The translations under genes and the position numbers were made by a program. From Arcuatula senhousia (lineage: Eukaryota; Mollusca; Bivalvia; Mytilida; Mytilidae), in NCBI GenBank assembly GCA_963971305.1, contig OZ020303.1, positions 66,092,867 to 66,156,866 of the forward strand: 64,000 bases of DNA. Direction: 5' to 3'. The stretch's first letter is position 1, and the number at the start of each line of letters is the position of its first letter. The notes below the pieces were generated by a model that was given only the letters and a program-made list of their open reading frames with translations, searched no databases and had not been told where the DNA came from. Positions 40,395 through 51,600 of this stretch are shown here, one piece after another.

Positions 40395-41339
40395 CTAGTT
40401 CCAATCAATTGCCCTTTTCAATACATGATTAAGGGAATCGCAATCATGCTATTATTAAATTTTATTTTTGAGGTTTTGCTGTGTCATATGATATAACAAT
40501 TTTTTTTATTTATTATATATTGTATTGTTGTATGCGGATCATTCCGTGTGTATTTTGTCCCGTTTCGAACGTTAGGCAAACCAAAATCTATCAATCAACC
40601 ACGTGCATTTAATGAATTATTAGCAATTGGGATTTTATTTAGCGTTTTATTTCATGATAAAAGTAATATAGCTTAACTCGTTTTCTTTTCATAACTTTTA
40701 TTTAACAAAACTTAAATATTTTACTTTTTTAATATACAAACTTGGTAATTATAACTGGAGACTGACATTCTGAAAAAAAACCAACTAATAACTCAAAATG
40801 AGAACAGCGTCTATAATTAATTGTGGAAATACTAATAATTGATTAAACATGCAATTTGCAAACGATCTGATTGTACGGTTTACAGCACGTGCCGTATAAT
40901 CCCATCAACAGAAACGGGTGCCATAAATCGGTCATCGCTGGGTATACGCGTGCCATTAATTAATCACAATCAATAACTAACAGGTTTTATTTTATACGCA
41001 TTCATTGACATTAAAGAATTATTATGATGATTAAAAATTTAATACTTTAAAAACTGATTGAAATCTAAGATTTACGGAGAAAAAATTTCATAAACACAAA
41101 TTAAATTTAAATATCTGTTAAGCTAGTAAAGATTGTCATCAATATTTTTTTTAATAATAATTGTTTGTTATATAAAATACAAAATAATATATTAAAAACA
41201 AAATAATTGATTATTATATATAACAGTAAAAATGATGAGAGAAAAATATAAATATATATAAAAACATTTATATATAACGGCATTTTATTTATTATCCCAC
41301 CACTCGCACCATTCTGTTACTAAATACATCTGGAAAACC

Positions 41340-41957
41340 ATGAACGTTTTAGTACTTGGACACAGCTTTGTTGAACGCCTCCGTAAATGACTTGAAGACC
41401 CAAGAAAACCACACCAATGGATAGACCCTACTAACTGCCATGCCCAATGACAAGTTAATGTACACTTGAAATCACGGTGTCAGCGGCGGGTACGTAACCA
41501 CACTTACCAAGTAGATCAGATCCGGACTATTGGTTCACTACAACGGCCAAGGATAGTAATTCTACAAATTGGTGGAAATGATTACAGCGAAAACTTATTT
41601 GACGAAAAACAATTCACCAAAGATGTTATTAAAAGATCTAGTCATCGAATGCACTACCAGAGGAGCAGCTGTTTTGTTAATGGCAGTTCTCCAACACTCC
41701 CGAGTTAGTCATGTACACCAGCTGAATATGAAGAAAGAAGAACCATTGCTAACAAAGTTTTCCTGAACGTGGCTAAAGAACACAAAGCAGTTGGCTACTT
41801 CAAACCTATCAAAATCTATCATAGGGAATGTGAAGCTACAGATAAAGTGCATTTCAACGATCTAGGATATTCAGCAATGCTCCAAGCACTAAGAAAAAGG
41901 TTTAAGTTGGTTTGTGAACTATTTATACATGTAGGACGCCATATTGGATTTCAATGA
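41340..41957 (+). pseudogene. SGNH/GDSL-hydrolase-like ORF, broken
   Basis: From ATG 41340 the frame reads MNVLVLGHSFVERLRK, with the block I nucleophile Ser in GHS, and then a stop at 41388 and another at 41448. The same frame resumes with a block III motif, IVILQIGGNDYSENLF. A shift to another frame near 41620 gives IECTTRGAAVLLMAVLQHSR, and a further frame from 41769 ends with the block V motif DKVHFNDLGYSAML, containing the catalytic D-x-x-H. All four SGNH blocks are thus recognisable but split by two stops and at least two frameshifts, so this is a dead gene. The last residues fall in the right terminal inverted repeat. SGNH hydrolases are carried by several animal transposable elements; which source this had is unknown. 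Confidence 0.72.
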
Positions 41958-42159
41958 ATTTTACACATCAGACTTCAAAATACTTTCTTTCTCATTTAAA
42001 ACTATTGTTTTTAATCAAATCGATGCTGATATACTCGATTTTGAGGGTATTATTCCACAAAACCAAGGATTTCGGTATTTTCTGAGGGGATTTCGATGTT
42101 TTCTAAGGGGATTTCGGTAAATACCGGGATTTCGGTGAATCGAACTACCGCCTCATGTG

Positions 42160-42601
42160 CTAGTGTATCTGCTTTTGACACGAGGATGGCCACTCCGGTT
42201 TTGTAGATAACTTGTAGAATTATATTATATATAACTTTTTAAATCTAACTGTGCACCATTGCTTCCATTAATAGGCCGATCTCCTCGTCTGGGTTGTACC
42301 TGAGTGCTTATAATAAGAATACTAGTACTTGTTATAATCTTAATGACTCCAAATATACTGAAAATAAATTAACTAATATATAGGTGATAACTATATACTT
42401 CATATGTAACTTATATTAATTGTTATTACATTGTGTTAATTGCTCTGTATCATGCCCCTTGTGGGCCCATGCTTTTGGTAATAAAACATTCTTCTTCTTC
42501 TTCTTCTTCTTCTTCTATACTTAATTTTGAATGAGTACTAAAATCAAAATCAAATCATACTTGTCTATTTATTTTTAAAATCATTTAGAAATGTTTTTTC
42601 T
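42160..42601. promoter_or_regulatory. Right half of the SLC35E1/FKTN divergent region, with a LINE-like 3' end
   Basis: The 442 bp between the transposon and the FKTN reading frame. At about 42440-42516, ATGCCCCTTGTGGGCCCATG, then TAATAAAACA and a (TTC)n microsatellite (42489-42516), resemble the 3' end of a plus-strand LINE with its simple-repeat tail. The FKTN promoter or 5' exon is expected here by position only; no core element was identified. Confidence 0.4.
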
Positions 42602-42625
42602 ATGTATTTACTGCAGTTCTACAAT

Positions 42626-45600
42626 ATGTCAGCGACCACAAATTTGACAGGTTCACATTTGTGCAAATTATGCACAATTTTAAACGAAATAATGAGAAGA
42701 TGGAGATATTTTAAGCCTCTTTGTATTGCAACTGCTTTATTTCTCGTGTTTCAATTTTTCCTATGGTCTAGCTTCAATCCAAGTCAGGTAAAAATGAGAA
42801 TGTTTACTTTTTTTAAGTAGGGGAGATAATTGGTATCCATAAACTTTACAGGTTAAACCTGTGAAGCTCCCGAAGTTACAATTAATTTTATTCATTTTTT
42901 TTTGTTTGAAATAAAAACAAACTAGCTTTTCTTGTGGGTTACGTTTGCGTTTGACGACGTCTAAAATTTCTAAAGAAAAAAGCATTAAATATACGCTGAA
43001 AGTTCGGGAAAACAAGGGTGATATACTGGACGTTGAAGGAAAATTCATCCCATAGTAAAACTAAAATATTGACATTTCTACTGGGAGCATTTGAGGCAGG
43101 TTAAATTAACCTTTAATACTACTTAAGGTACAATTAATAGACCAATCGCGAGTTTATCCATTCTGGAACATTCTGGATATTAGAATGTCCAAACGTCAAA
43201 GGTCAACTGAGGTAAGATCTGAAGTCAGAACATTGGGAGCAATGGAAGCAACATGTTTACCGATTTCTTTTAGGAAAATTTGAAAGAAAATTGATTAAAA
43301 AGGTTTGTTCACCAATTTGAAATGGTTAAAGAAAAACAAAAACAAACATTTCCAAGGGATACATTGTAGGAGAGAAAGGACAAGGTTTCCATGTTTGATT
43401 TATCCCAGAGTAGGTACAAGTTTTCCAGTAAAATGGCGGCTATTTTGGAACTCGCGATCCGGGTATATGAGGTAGGTTTTTAACCTGTGACACTCCCGAA
43501 CATGAAAGTTGTCTAAATTTATAAATACAAGCAAAAAATATGGTATATGTTGATGTAAAATTTAGCTCATAGTACAAGTAAAATATTGACATTCCTCCCA
43601 TTTTTGTTGAAAAAGTTGCAACCTAAAATAGGAAGCGATTTTAGAAAATAATTGTCAAAATACCATGGATCAATAAGAAATTCCTCAACAAATGAAAAGT
43701 ATCGAATTATTTGTGCAAATTATAAATTTTTGTAACATTCTGAAAAAGTGTCCAAATATTGGGACAAAGTTTGATGGGAATGAAATAACATCTTTTGACT
43801 TTACATAAACTGTGACGTCATTTCCATTTTGCGCTTCAGCAGACAGTAAACAAAGTGACCAACTTTTTTCTGCCAGGTTTCGTAGATTTTCTGCATACCA
43901 ATATATCTAATTAATTTGAAGTAATGGCTGGAAAAGATTAATAAAAAACCTGGCAGAAAATGACGACTGGTTTCAATGCAGGACCCATGCACAGGATTAA
44001 TTATCTCCATGGTCAGCTCAGGTATAAAGACCATCTTTTTTTACCATTCAATGCAGGGCTGTCAAGTTTTTATGAGCTGCATGTGTGAGATTCCACGAAA
44101 AATTGAAAGATTAAAGGAGAAAACTAAAAGATCAAAGAAATTTGCCGCCAAATTGCCGACTAGATGGGTGAGTCTCACGCGAGTAGCGTGACACTTGACA
44201 GGTCTGTCAATGTTTTATTGTTAATGTCTTATACATGTACATCGTCATAAATTGGTTGAATTACTAGTACACAATAACTGTCAGATCACAATGATTGACA
44301 GCACATATGTTGACAAGGACATTATAAACTATTCTCGAAAGAACTTTGCCAAATCATTTCGTCTCTTTTACAGCTAGAGTTTCCTTGAATAATATATACA
44401 TGTACATGTATAGAGAAATTAGTTTTGACTTTCCATCTATTTTAAAAAAGAAATTTAACTGTGGTTATTGAAATTCTGTATTGAATTTTAAAATTTATTA
44501 AAATAAAAAGCTTCGCCGAGCGCAGCATGATACGACCGCAACATGTTGAACTCTGTACGTTTTAGGCCTAATATGGATAGTCTATTGTTCTGGACACATG
44601 CAGCCCATGGTGGACTGACAAAGGTTTTTGACACATGCTTCTCTGATGGACTTTCGACCCAGGGGGTAAAAATATAAATTTTGAATGTTGTATTCTACTC
44701 TTTAAAAGAATAATGTTTGGGGGAAAAATTAAAAATCAAACCAGAATTTTCTTAAAATTATGATTACAGCCCGAAAAATTTGTTCTTAAATTTAGAATCG
44801 CTACCTGACAAGAATAAATTTGCAAAAAAAATTTTCAAAATCGGACCACAAATAAAAAAGCCCCATTTGGCCCCTAATTACGTAATAGGGGGAAAAAGGG
44901 GGGTCACAAAAATTAATTCTTAACTTTGTATTCGCTATTTGACAAGAACAAACATGCAAAAAAAAATTTCAAGATTGGACCAGAAATAAAAAAGTTACAA
45001 TTTTGGCCCCTTTTGGTCCCTAATAATGTAACAGTAAAAAAAGGGGACACAAAAATATATCTGCTACTTGACAAGAATAAACTTGCAAAAAAAATTATCA
45101 AAATCGGACAAGAATTTAAAAAGTTTCGCTTTCGGCCCCTTTTAGCCCCTTATTACGTAACAGGTGAAAAACGGGTGGGGGTCGCAAAAATAAATTCTCA
45201 AATTTGGATTCGCTACTTGACAAAAATAAACCAGCAAAAAAAATTTCCAAATCGGACCACAAATAAAAAAGTTTCGATTTTGGCCCCATTTGGCCCCTAA
45301 TTACGTAATAGGGGAAAAAAGGGGGGTCGCAAAAATTAATTCTTAATTTTGTATCCGCTATTTGACAAGAACAAACATGCAAAAAAAATTTTCAAAATCG
45401 GACCACAAATAAAAAAGTTTTTATTTTGGCCCCTTTTGGCCCCTAATTACGTAATAGGGAAAAAAAGGGGGAGGGTCGCAAAAATTAATTGCAAAAAAAA
45501 TGTTCAAAATCGGACCACAAATAAAAAAGTTTTTATTTTGGCCCCTTTTGGCCCCTAATTACACAACGGAGAAAAAGGGGGGGCAAAAATTCATCAGGTT

Positions 45601-48600
45601 CATTCTTTTATTGTAAGAAACATTCTTGACAAATTTCACAGCAATAGGCCAACTAGGACCAAAGTTATGGTGGAAACAAGTAAAATATTTGAATTTGTTG
45701 CCCCTTTTGGGCCCCTTATTTCGAAACAAAAAAAGGGGGGACCCCCAAAATCAATCCCATTCATCCTTGTATGGTAAGAAACATCACTGTCAAATTTCAT
45801 AGCAATTGGATAACTAGAACTAAAGTTATTGTGGAAACAAACAAAAAAGTAGTATTTTTGGCCCTTTTTTGGCCCCTAATTTCTAAACGAAAAATGGGGG
45901 GACCCCCAAAATCAATCCAATTCATCCTTTTATGGTAAGAAACATCATTGTAAAGTTTCATAGCAATCGGATAACTGGAACTAAAGTTATTGTGGAAACG
46001 CTAAAAAGTTAACAGACACCGACGACGACGACAGCATCATATCATAATACGTCCGCAAATTTTTTGCGGTCGTATAAAAAAATCAATGAATTGCTGGCCC
46101 TATAGAAATTCGTGACTAGTGCGCTAGCACATCTAGTTAGGAAAAATACAACATGTACCAAACCATTAACTTTTGGAAATTTCTACATATGTGGGACTGT
46201 GTCCCATATGATTTATACATTGCATAGCTGCAAAAACATCATATTATTCACTTATTAACGTCATTTGAAAGAAAAAAATACGGAAATTTGTTTAAAAACT
46301 GGTACTTATTTTCGCAGTCCTTTGGCAACCGCAAAAATAGTGAAAATTAATACACCACGAAAATTGATACGTTTACAATAGTTAGGATATCTTGCAAGGC
46401 ATTTTTTTAGCTCACCTGACCCTTTGGGTTTGGGTCAGGTGAGCTATTGTCATCACTTGGCGTCCGTCTGTCGTCAGTAAACTTTTTAAAACGTTAACTC
46501 CTCTGACACCAAAAGTCCAATTGAAACCAAACTTGGTATGGTTGTTCATTAGCATTCAGTGCTTAGAACTGATGTGGGGATTTTTGATTCGTCGTAAAAC
46601 ATGGCCGCTGTGGCTAAAAATAGAACATAGGGGTAAAATGCAGTTTTTTTTTAAAATAACTCAAAAACAGCTACAGATATCAAAATTCTGACAGGTTAAA
46701 AGTGATCAGCACCTCAAGATCTACCTACCTTAAAATTTTGAAGAAAATCCAACGACCCATGTAGGAGTTATTGCCCTCTTTGTGGATTTTTGGCAAATTT
46801 TGCACCTGTTTTAGGACCTTTTCTTTTAGGAGTTATTGCCCTTAGAACGTCAAAATTGAGCATTTTAACAGCATTTCCTCATTACATTGTAAACGTTAAC
46901 TCCTCTGACACTTCAAGTCCAATTGGAACCAAACTTGGTATAGTTGTTTATTAGCATTAGGTGTATAGAACTAATGTGGGGATTTTTGATTGGTCGTAAA
47001 ACATGGCCGCTGTGGCAGTTTTTTGCAAATATCTCAAAACAGTGACAAGATTTTTAAATTTTGATTGGTAACAAAAGTGATCAGCATGGTCGCCGTGGCT
47101 AAAAATAGAACATAGGGGTAAAATGCAGTTTTTTGTAAATAACTCAAAAACGGCTACAGATATCAAAATTCTGGCATAGGGTAAAAGTGATCAGCACCTC
47201 AAGATCTACCAGTTCTGAAATTTTAAAGAAAATCCAACAACCCATGCAGGAGTTATTGCCCTTTTTGTGGATTTTTTGCAAATTTTGCACCTGTTTAGCT
47301 CAATATCTTGAAAACTATACAAGATATTTGAGAATTTTAAATTGCATATTGTTAAGCACATCACCATGATCAAGATCTACAAAATATGTAATAGGGTCAA
47401 CGTTGTAGGACCTTTCCTTTGAGGAGTTATTGCTCTTAGAACGTCAAAATTGAGCTTTTAAAAAGCATTTACTCATTACATTGAAAAACATTAACTCCTC
47501 TGACACTTTATGTCCAATTTGAACCAACCTTGGTAATGTTGTTTATTAGCATTAGGTGTATAGAACTGATGTGGGGATTTTTGATTGGTTGTAAAACATG
47601 GCCGCTGTGGCTAAAAATAGAACATTTGGTTAAACTGCATTTTTTTGCTAATAACTCAAAAAGAGTGACAGATTTTTGAATTTTGATTGAGATTAGCACC
47701 TTAAGATCCACCATATTGTCAGATGACCCCCTTATTCAACTTATGACCCTTTCAATGCCAAATAGATTTTGCCTAATAACCTTTACTTCAGGCACATATG
47801 TCAGGTGAGCGATTCAGGCTCCTGGGAGCCTCTTGTATGATTGTTGTTGTTGCAGGAAGGCGTCCAAGAAAAGATCCAAATTAAAATGTTAGCCTTCTAC
47901 GTAAAGGCCTATTTATTTGGATTATGGACCCACTAGATAAGCTAGGCATACACAAAATCACAATTAATCAAAATAAATGGACAGTGCAATGTATAAAGAT
48001 AGGGTAATCAGAATTTGTATGACAGTTCCTGAACTGTGTAATATACAAAAGACAAAGTAGACTGCCTTCTCTTAACCTCACAGAGCAGAAATGTATGCCC
48101 AGTCATCAAATAGGCAGCAGCAGTTGGGGACCTTATTTTGATTAAGTTTGAGATTGCTCTGACATTGTCATCTTTTACTACAAATGTACATGTAACATTT
48201 CTTTTGTTTTTCAGGGAGATGCTGATACACACAGTCAAAATGCTAAGGTTTGTCATTATGACATAAGTAAGACATCAAGGGTTAGGCTAAAAAATGTTAT
48301 TTTTGTGACATACCTGACTAAACAATATTTATAGATTCACTATACATACATGTACTACATGTATAAAAGCAGTTTCAAATGAATAATTCTAGCCAATTAA
48401 CAACGAACAAAAATTTCTACAATGTCATTTACCCATTGAATGCATGCAAATACAAATGACATCCATTGCTTAGGCGGTTTTGTTTTAATAGGACCTACAT
48501 GTACATGAATCTGGTATTTTTTCTGTATATACTGTACATCGTTTCTTTTCAAAATGACATTAAAAAGAGTTATCCAAAACAGTTCATTAACCACACACAA

Positions 48601-51600
48601 ATTGTTGAATGTTTGAAACTCTTGAGGTTAAGCTAGGTTAAATAAATACAAAATATTAACATGTACATGCCTTGTACACACATACATTTTTAAAAAGATT
48701 TTAAACATTATTTTTAATTAAAAAATACTAAAAACATCTTCTTTAAGATTATTTATCATTGTGAAATTTTCATATGTTTTCACATCTTATATTTTACTTT
48801 AGGTTGTGACAGAGCTTCTTCTGAAAGCATGGCCAGGCAGTCCTCTGTTTCTTATAGAACCTTCTATTTTATCAACTTTATCTGTGCCCTCAGATCCTAA
48901 ACTGAATTGTGCTCATTTATGTAATCTAAACCATAAAGCCATTACATTTGGTTTATTTGGAAATGCATCAACATCTTTAGTGAGTATTCAAAATACAAAA
49001 TGTTTATAGGAAATAGAAAAAAGGCATTTAAATCTCCAAGAAAACAAATGACAAAACCTGGATACACTCACAATTACACAATTAAAACATTTTTTGGAAA
49101 CACCAACGAACAACAATCATAGACATGATCTCATGTTAAAATAAGACTAAACACAGGTGCTTTGTGAGAATACACGTATGTGCAGCAATCTAGTCACATG
49201 ATACATGTAATTGTCCTACCCGTATTTTTGGTGATAGTAAAGAGAAATTCCTGTTTATTTTGAATACAGGAAAGTTGAATATTTCAAGTTCATCACTTTT
49301 GCCATTTGATCTAAGCTTTATAGTATGTTTTTTAGTCTTTCATAGCCCATAAGCTGAGACAGAGTGGATTTTCAGCAGTAGACTCGACAGATGAACATCC
49401 AGATTCCTTATTAAAACAACACAGCATTCCTGTCAAAGTCACCACACACATATTTGTACAACATCTCAGTTACCCAGAGCCTTCCATACATATTGTTGTA
49501 TTCTACAATAGAAAGCCTGGGTTCCTGTGGCACAGCCAGATTCAGGTTGCCACTACAAGTATTGCATATGGTGCAACTGCTGGAGCTTATGAAACGTAAA
49601 TATTTTTAAGAATGAGTAATGACATTGGAACATGTACAAATGATGTAGACGTGGGCTAGGTGTGCAACTGAGAATAATTTACAATCTTTATATGAATATT
49701 TCCTTTATATTTGCATGATTTGATAAATTAAAAAAAAAAACAAATGAACTTTATTTTAAAAGTGCCTTTGAATTTGTCAATCACCATTAGTCCATTTTTC
49801 TTTATTTTGCCTACCCTTTAGTGGCTAGACACTAAGACATTGGAGAGTTGTGGGACATAAACATGAATCTGTCTGTTAGTTAGTAATTACATCTCATGTT
49901 TATCTTAAATAACATGCATTCAATCTGATTTCTCAGAATTCTTTTGTTCACTTCAGTTATTTATCATTACAAGGACATAACACTGCAGTCAAACTCAAAA
50001 TATGCAATGCTAACAAATATTTTCAAGTGGCCAAATCAGCATTTTAATAAACATGCTTGCTAGTTGATTTTATATAAATAACATATAGCTGAGAGGGTGA
50101 TAGAGTAGATTGATACCCTGAGAAAAGCATTGTCAACTGAGGCGCAGCCGAGGTTGACAATGTCTTTCGAAGGGTAGCAATCTACTCTATCACCCTCTCA
50201 GCTATATGTTATTTAATTTATTATACTGAATCATTTAAATACTTTTACGCACAGATTTTCAAATCTTTTTATTTGTTTTCTCGAGTTAAACTGAAATAAA
50301 ATGTTGCCATGTGAAATAACTTTAAAAAGTTTTGTTTAGGCGCTTGTTAGTTGATGCATTATAAGTCCATTTGAGTTCTATAAATCAACGAAAATTCTTT
50401 TAAATTTTTTTGTCTCTCAAATAAAATTTATTTTTTAAACACAAATAAACTTTTTATTAGTATACAAACTCTGATAACAAAAACCAAGATGTTATCTTCT
50501 AAAACAAAAAAGTTTTCCATATGGTATAATGCTAAATATTTCACCAATTTTAATAATACCTAAAAGGGTGCGTTTATCTGTCGGAACAGCCAGGTGTTGG
50601 GCCCACCTGAACATAATTGAAAGGACTAACAATAGGAGATTAGATGACCAATTAGCTCCACAAAGGATTTTTAAAGGTATACGGAGCAAATGCTGTTCCT
50701 GGTCACTAGGTTGTACTCCCATAGATTTCTGTGAATTTTTGGTCCATTTTTACTATTAAGGTCTATGAAAAACATTTTTATTAATCATGCAAAAATTTTG
50801 AAATTTTTTGCCTGAATTCGTATGCCATTAAAAAGTCATGACATACTAAAATAGGTAAAATATTTTGAAAGACGTAAATTTACAAGCCATTTTTCGTTGA
50901 TCGGACTATAATTAGTGTTAGTTAAAATAAGCACTTTGCACGAAATATTGTTGCATCTAAATACTGTCAATTTTACAACTGATTAAGAATGTCAAAATGA
51001 GGCTGTGCACGAGCTCAGCGCACAAGAGGGTGATAGATCAAACAATATCACCCGCCAGGGTGATAGATAAAAAATTATCACCCGCTGGGTTTTGTTTTTG
51101 AAATATGCTATATGATAGATTGAATTGTTTGATTAAAATTTGTTAGGAAAAATTCTTATGAAGTATAATAATAATGATTGGTTATGAATATTTGTTTAAA
51201 TGTACATTTCTTCAACACATGCATGATACTTGTGTTCCTAATTAAAACCCAGAATATCCCAGTTATGAAAAATGTTGTTCACTTGGGGCAGACAGTGAAA
51301 GAAATAGGCAGTTGACTGTGGACAAATTCTATGTAGATCTACATAGAAAAATTGAAAAAATTTCTTTATATAAATACAACAAGAATTCAATGAAATGTGG
51401 AGACAGGTCTACATTAATTCAGAATTTATTTCTAGGACTGGACAGAAGGAAAATATCCCACCCAGGCAATTTGATGTACACCCCATTTTGTTCGAAATGT
51501 AATTGACCCATATGGAACAGAAGTCACCCATGTTATTGTTTATTTTTGAACCAGGGAATAATAATCCACTCAGGGTGCCCTTGAAACAAATTTCAAAGGC

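Larger units (their letters stand above)
38635..42159. mobile_element. Mutator-like TIR transposon, 3507 bp plus 9-bp TSDs
   Basis: The direct repeat CCTCATGTG lies at 38635-38643 and 42151-42159. Between them, 38644-42150 begins CGGGTAGTTCGATTCACCG and ends with its inverse, CGGTGAATCGAACTACCG. The inverted similarity continues imperfectly for about 240 bp per side, through a short tandem of ACCGAAATCCCC-like words (about three copies left, four right), TTTTGTGGAATAATACCCTC, and ATCCAATATGGCGTCCTA (about 38850 and 41940, inverted). A 9-bp duplication with long terminal inverted repeats is the structural signature of Mutator-like elements; no intact transposase is visible, so the superfamily is inferred from structure. 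It carries a broken SGNH-hydrolase ORF, a minus-strand ORF remnant and a nested LINE piece. Confidence 0.85.
42788..48214 (+). other. FKTN: FKTN intron 1, repeat-rich
   Basis: This 5.4-kb intron holds the elements at 44530-46075 and 46409-47836. Between 42850 and 43610, two stretches share AACCTGTGA.GCTCCCGAA and CATAGTA.AA.TAAAATATTGACAT words (about 42852-43090 and 43478-43600), an older duplicated repeat. No coding exon was seen. Confidence 0.6.

Noticed and set aside
38644..42150. Interpretation as a Polinton/Maverick or a DIRS/Ngaro element
   Set aside because: Too short for a Polinton and the 9-bp duplication does not fit its usual 6-bp one. DIRS/Ngaro elements lack flanking target duplications with simple long inverted ends, and no tyrosine recombinase or reverse transcriptase of that type is visible.
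44926..45558. Plus and minus ORFs (69-124 codons) with LAPNYV-like repeats
   Set aside because: Tandem-repeat translations of the element at 44530-46075; not genes.
50492..50759. Overlapping 76-codon ORFs on both strands in FKTN intron 4
   Set aside because: Mirror-frame ORFs in repeat-derived sequence without a domain, start context or splice support.
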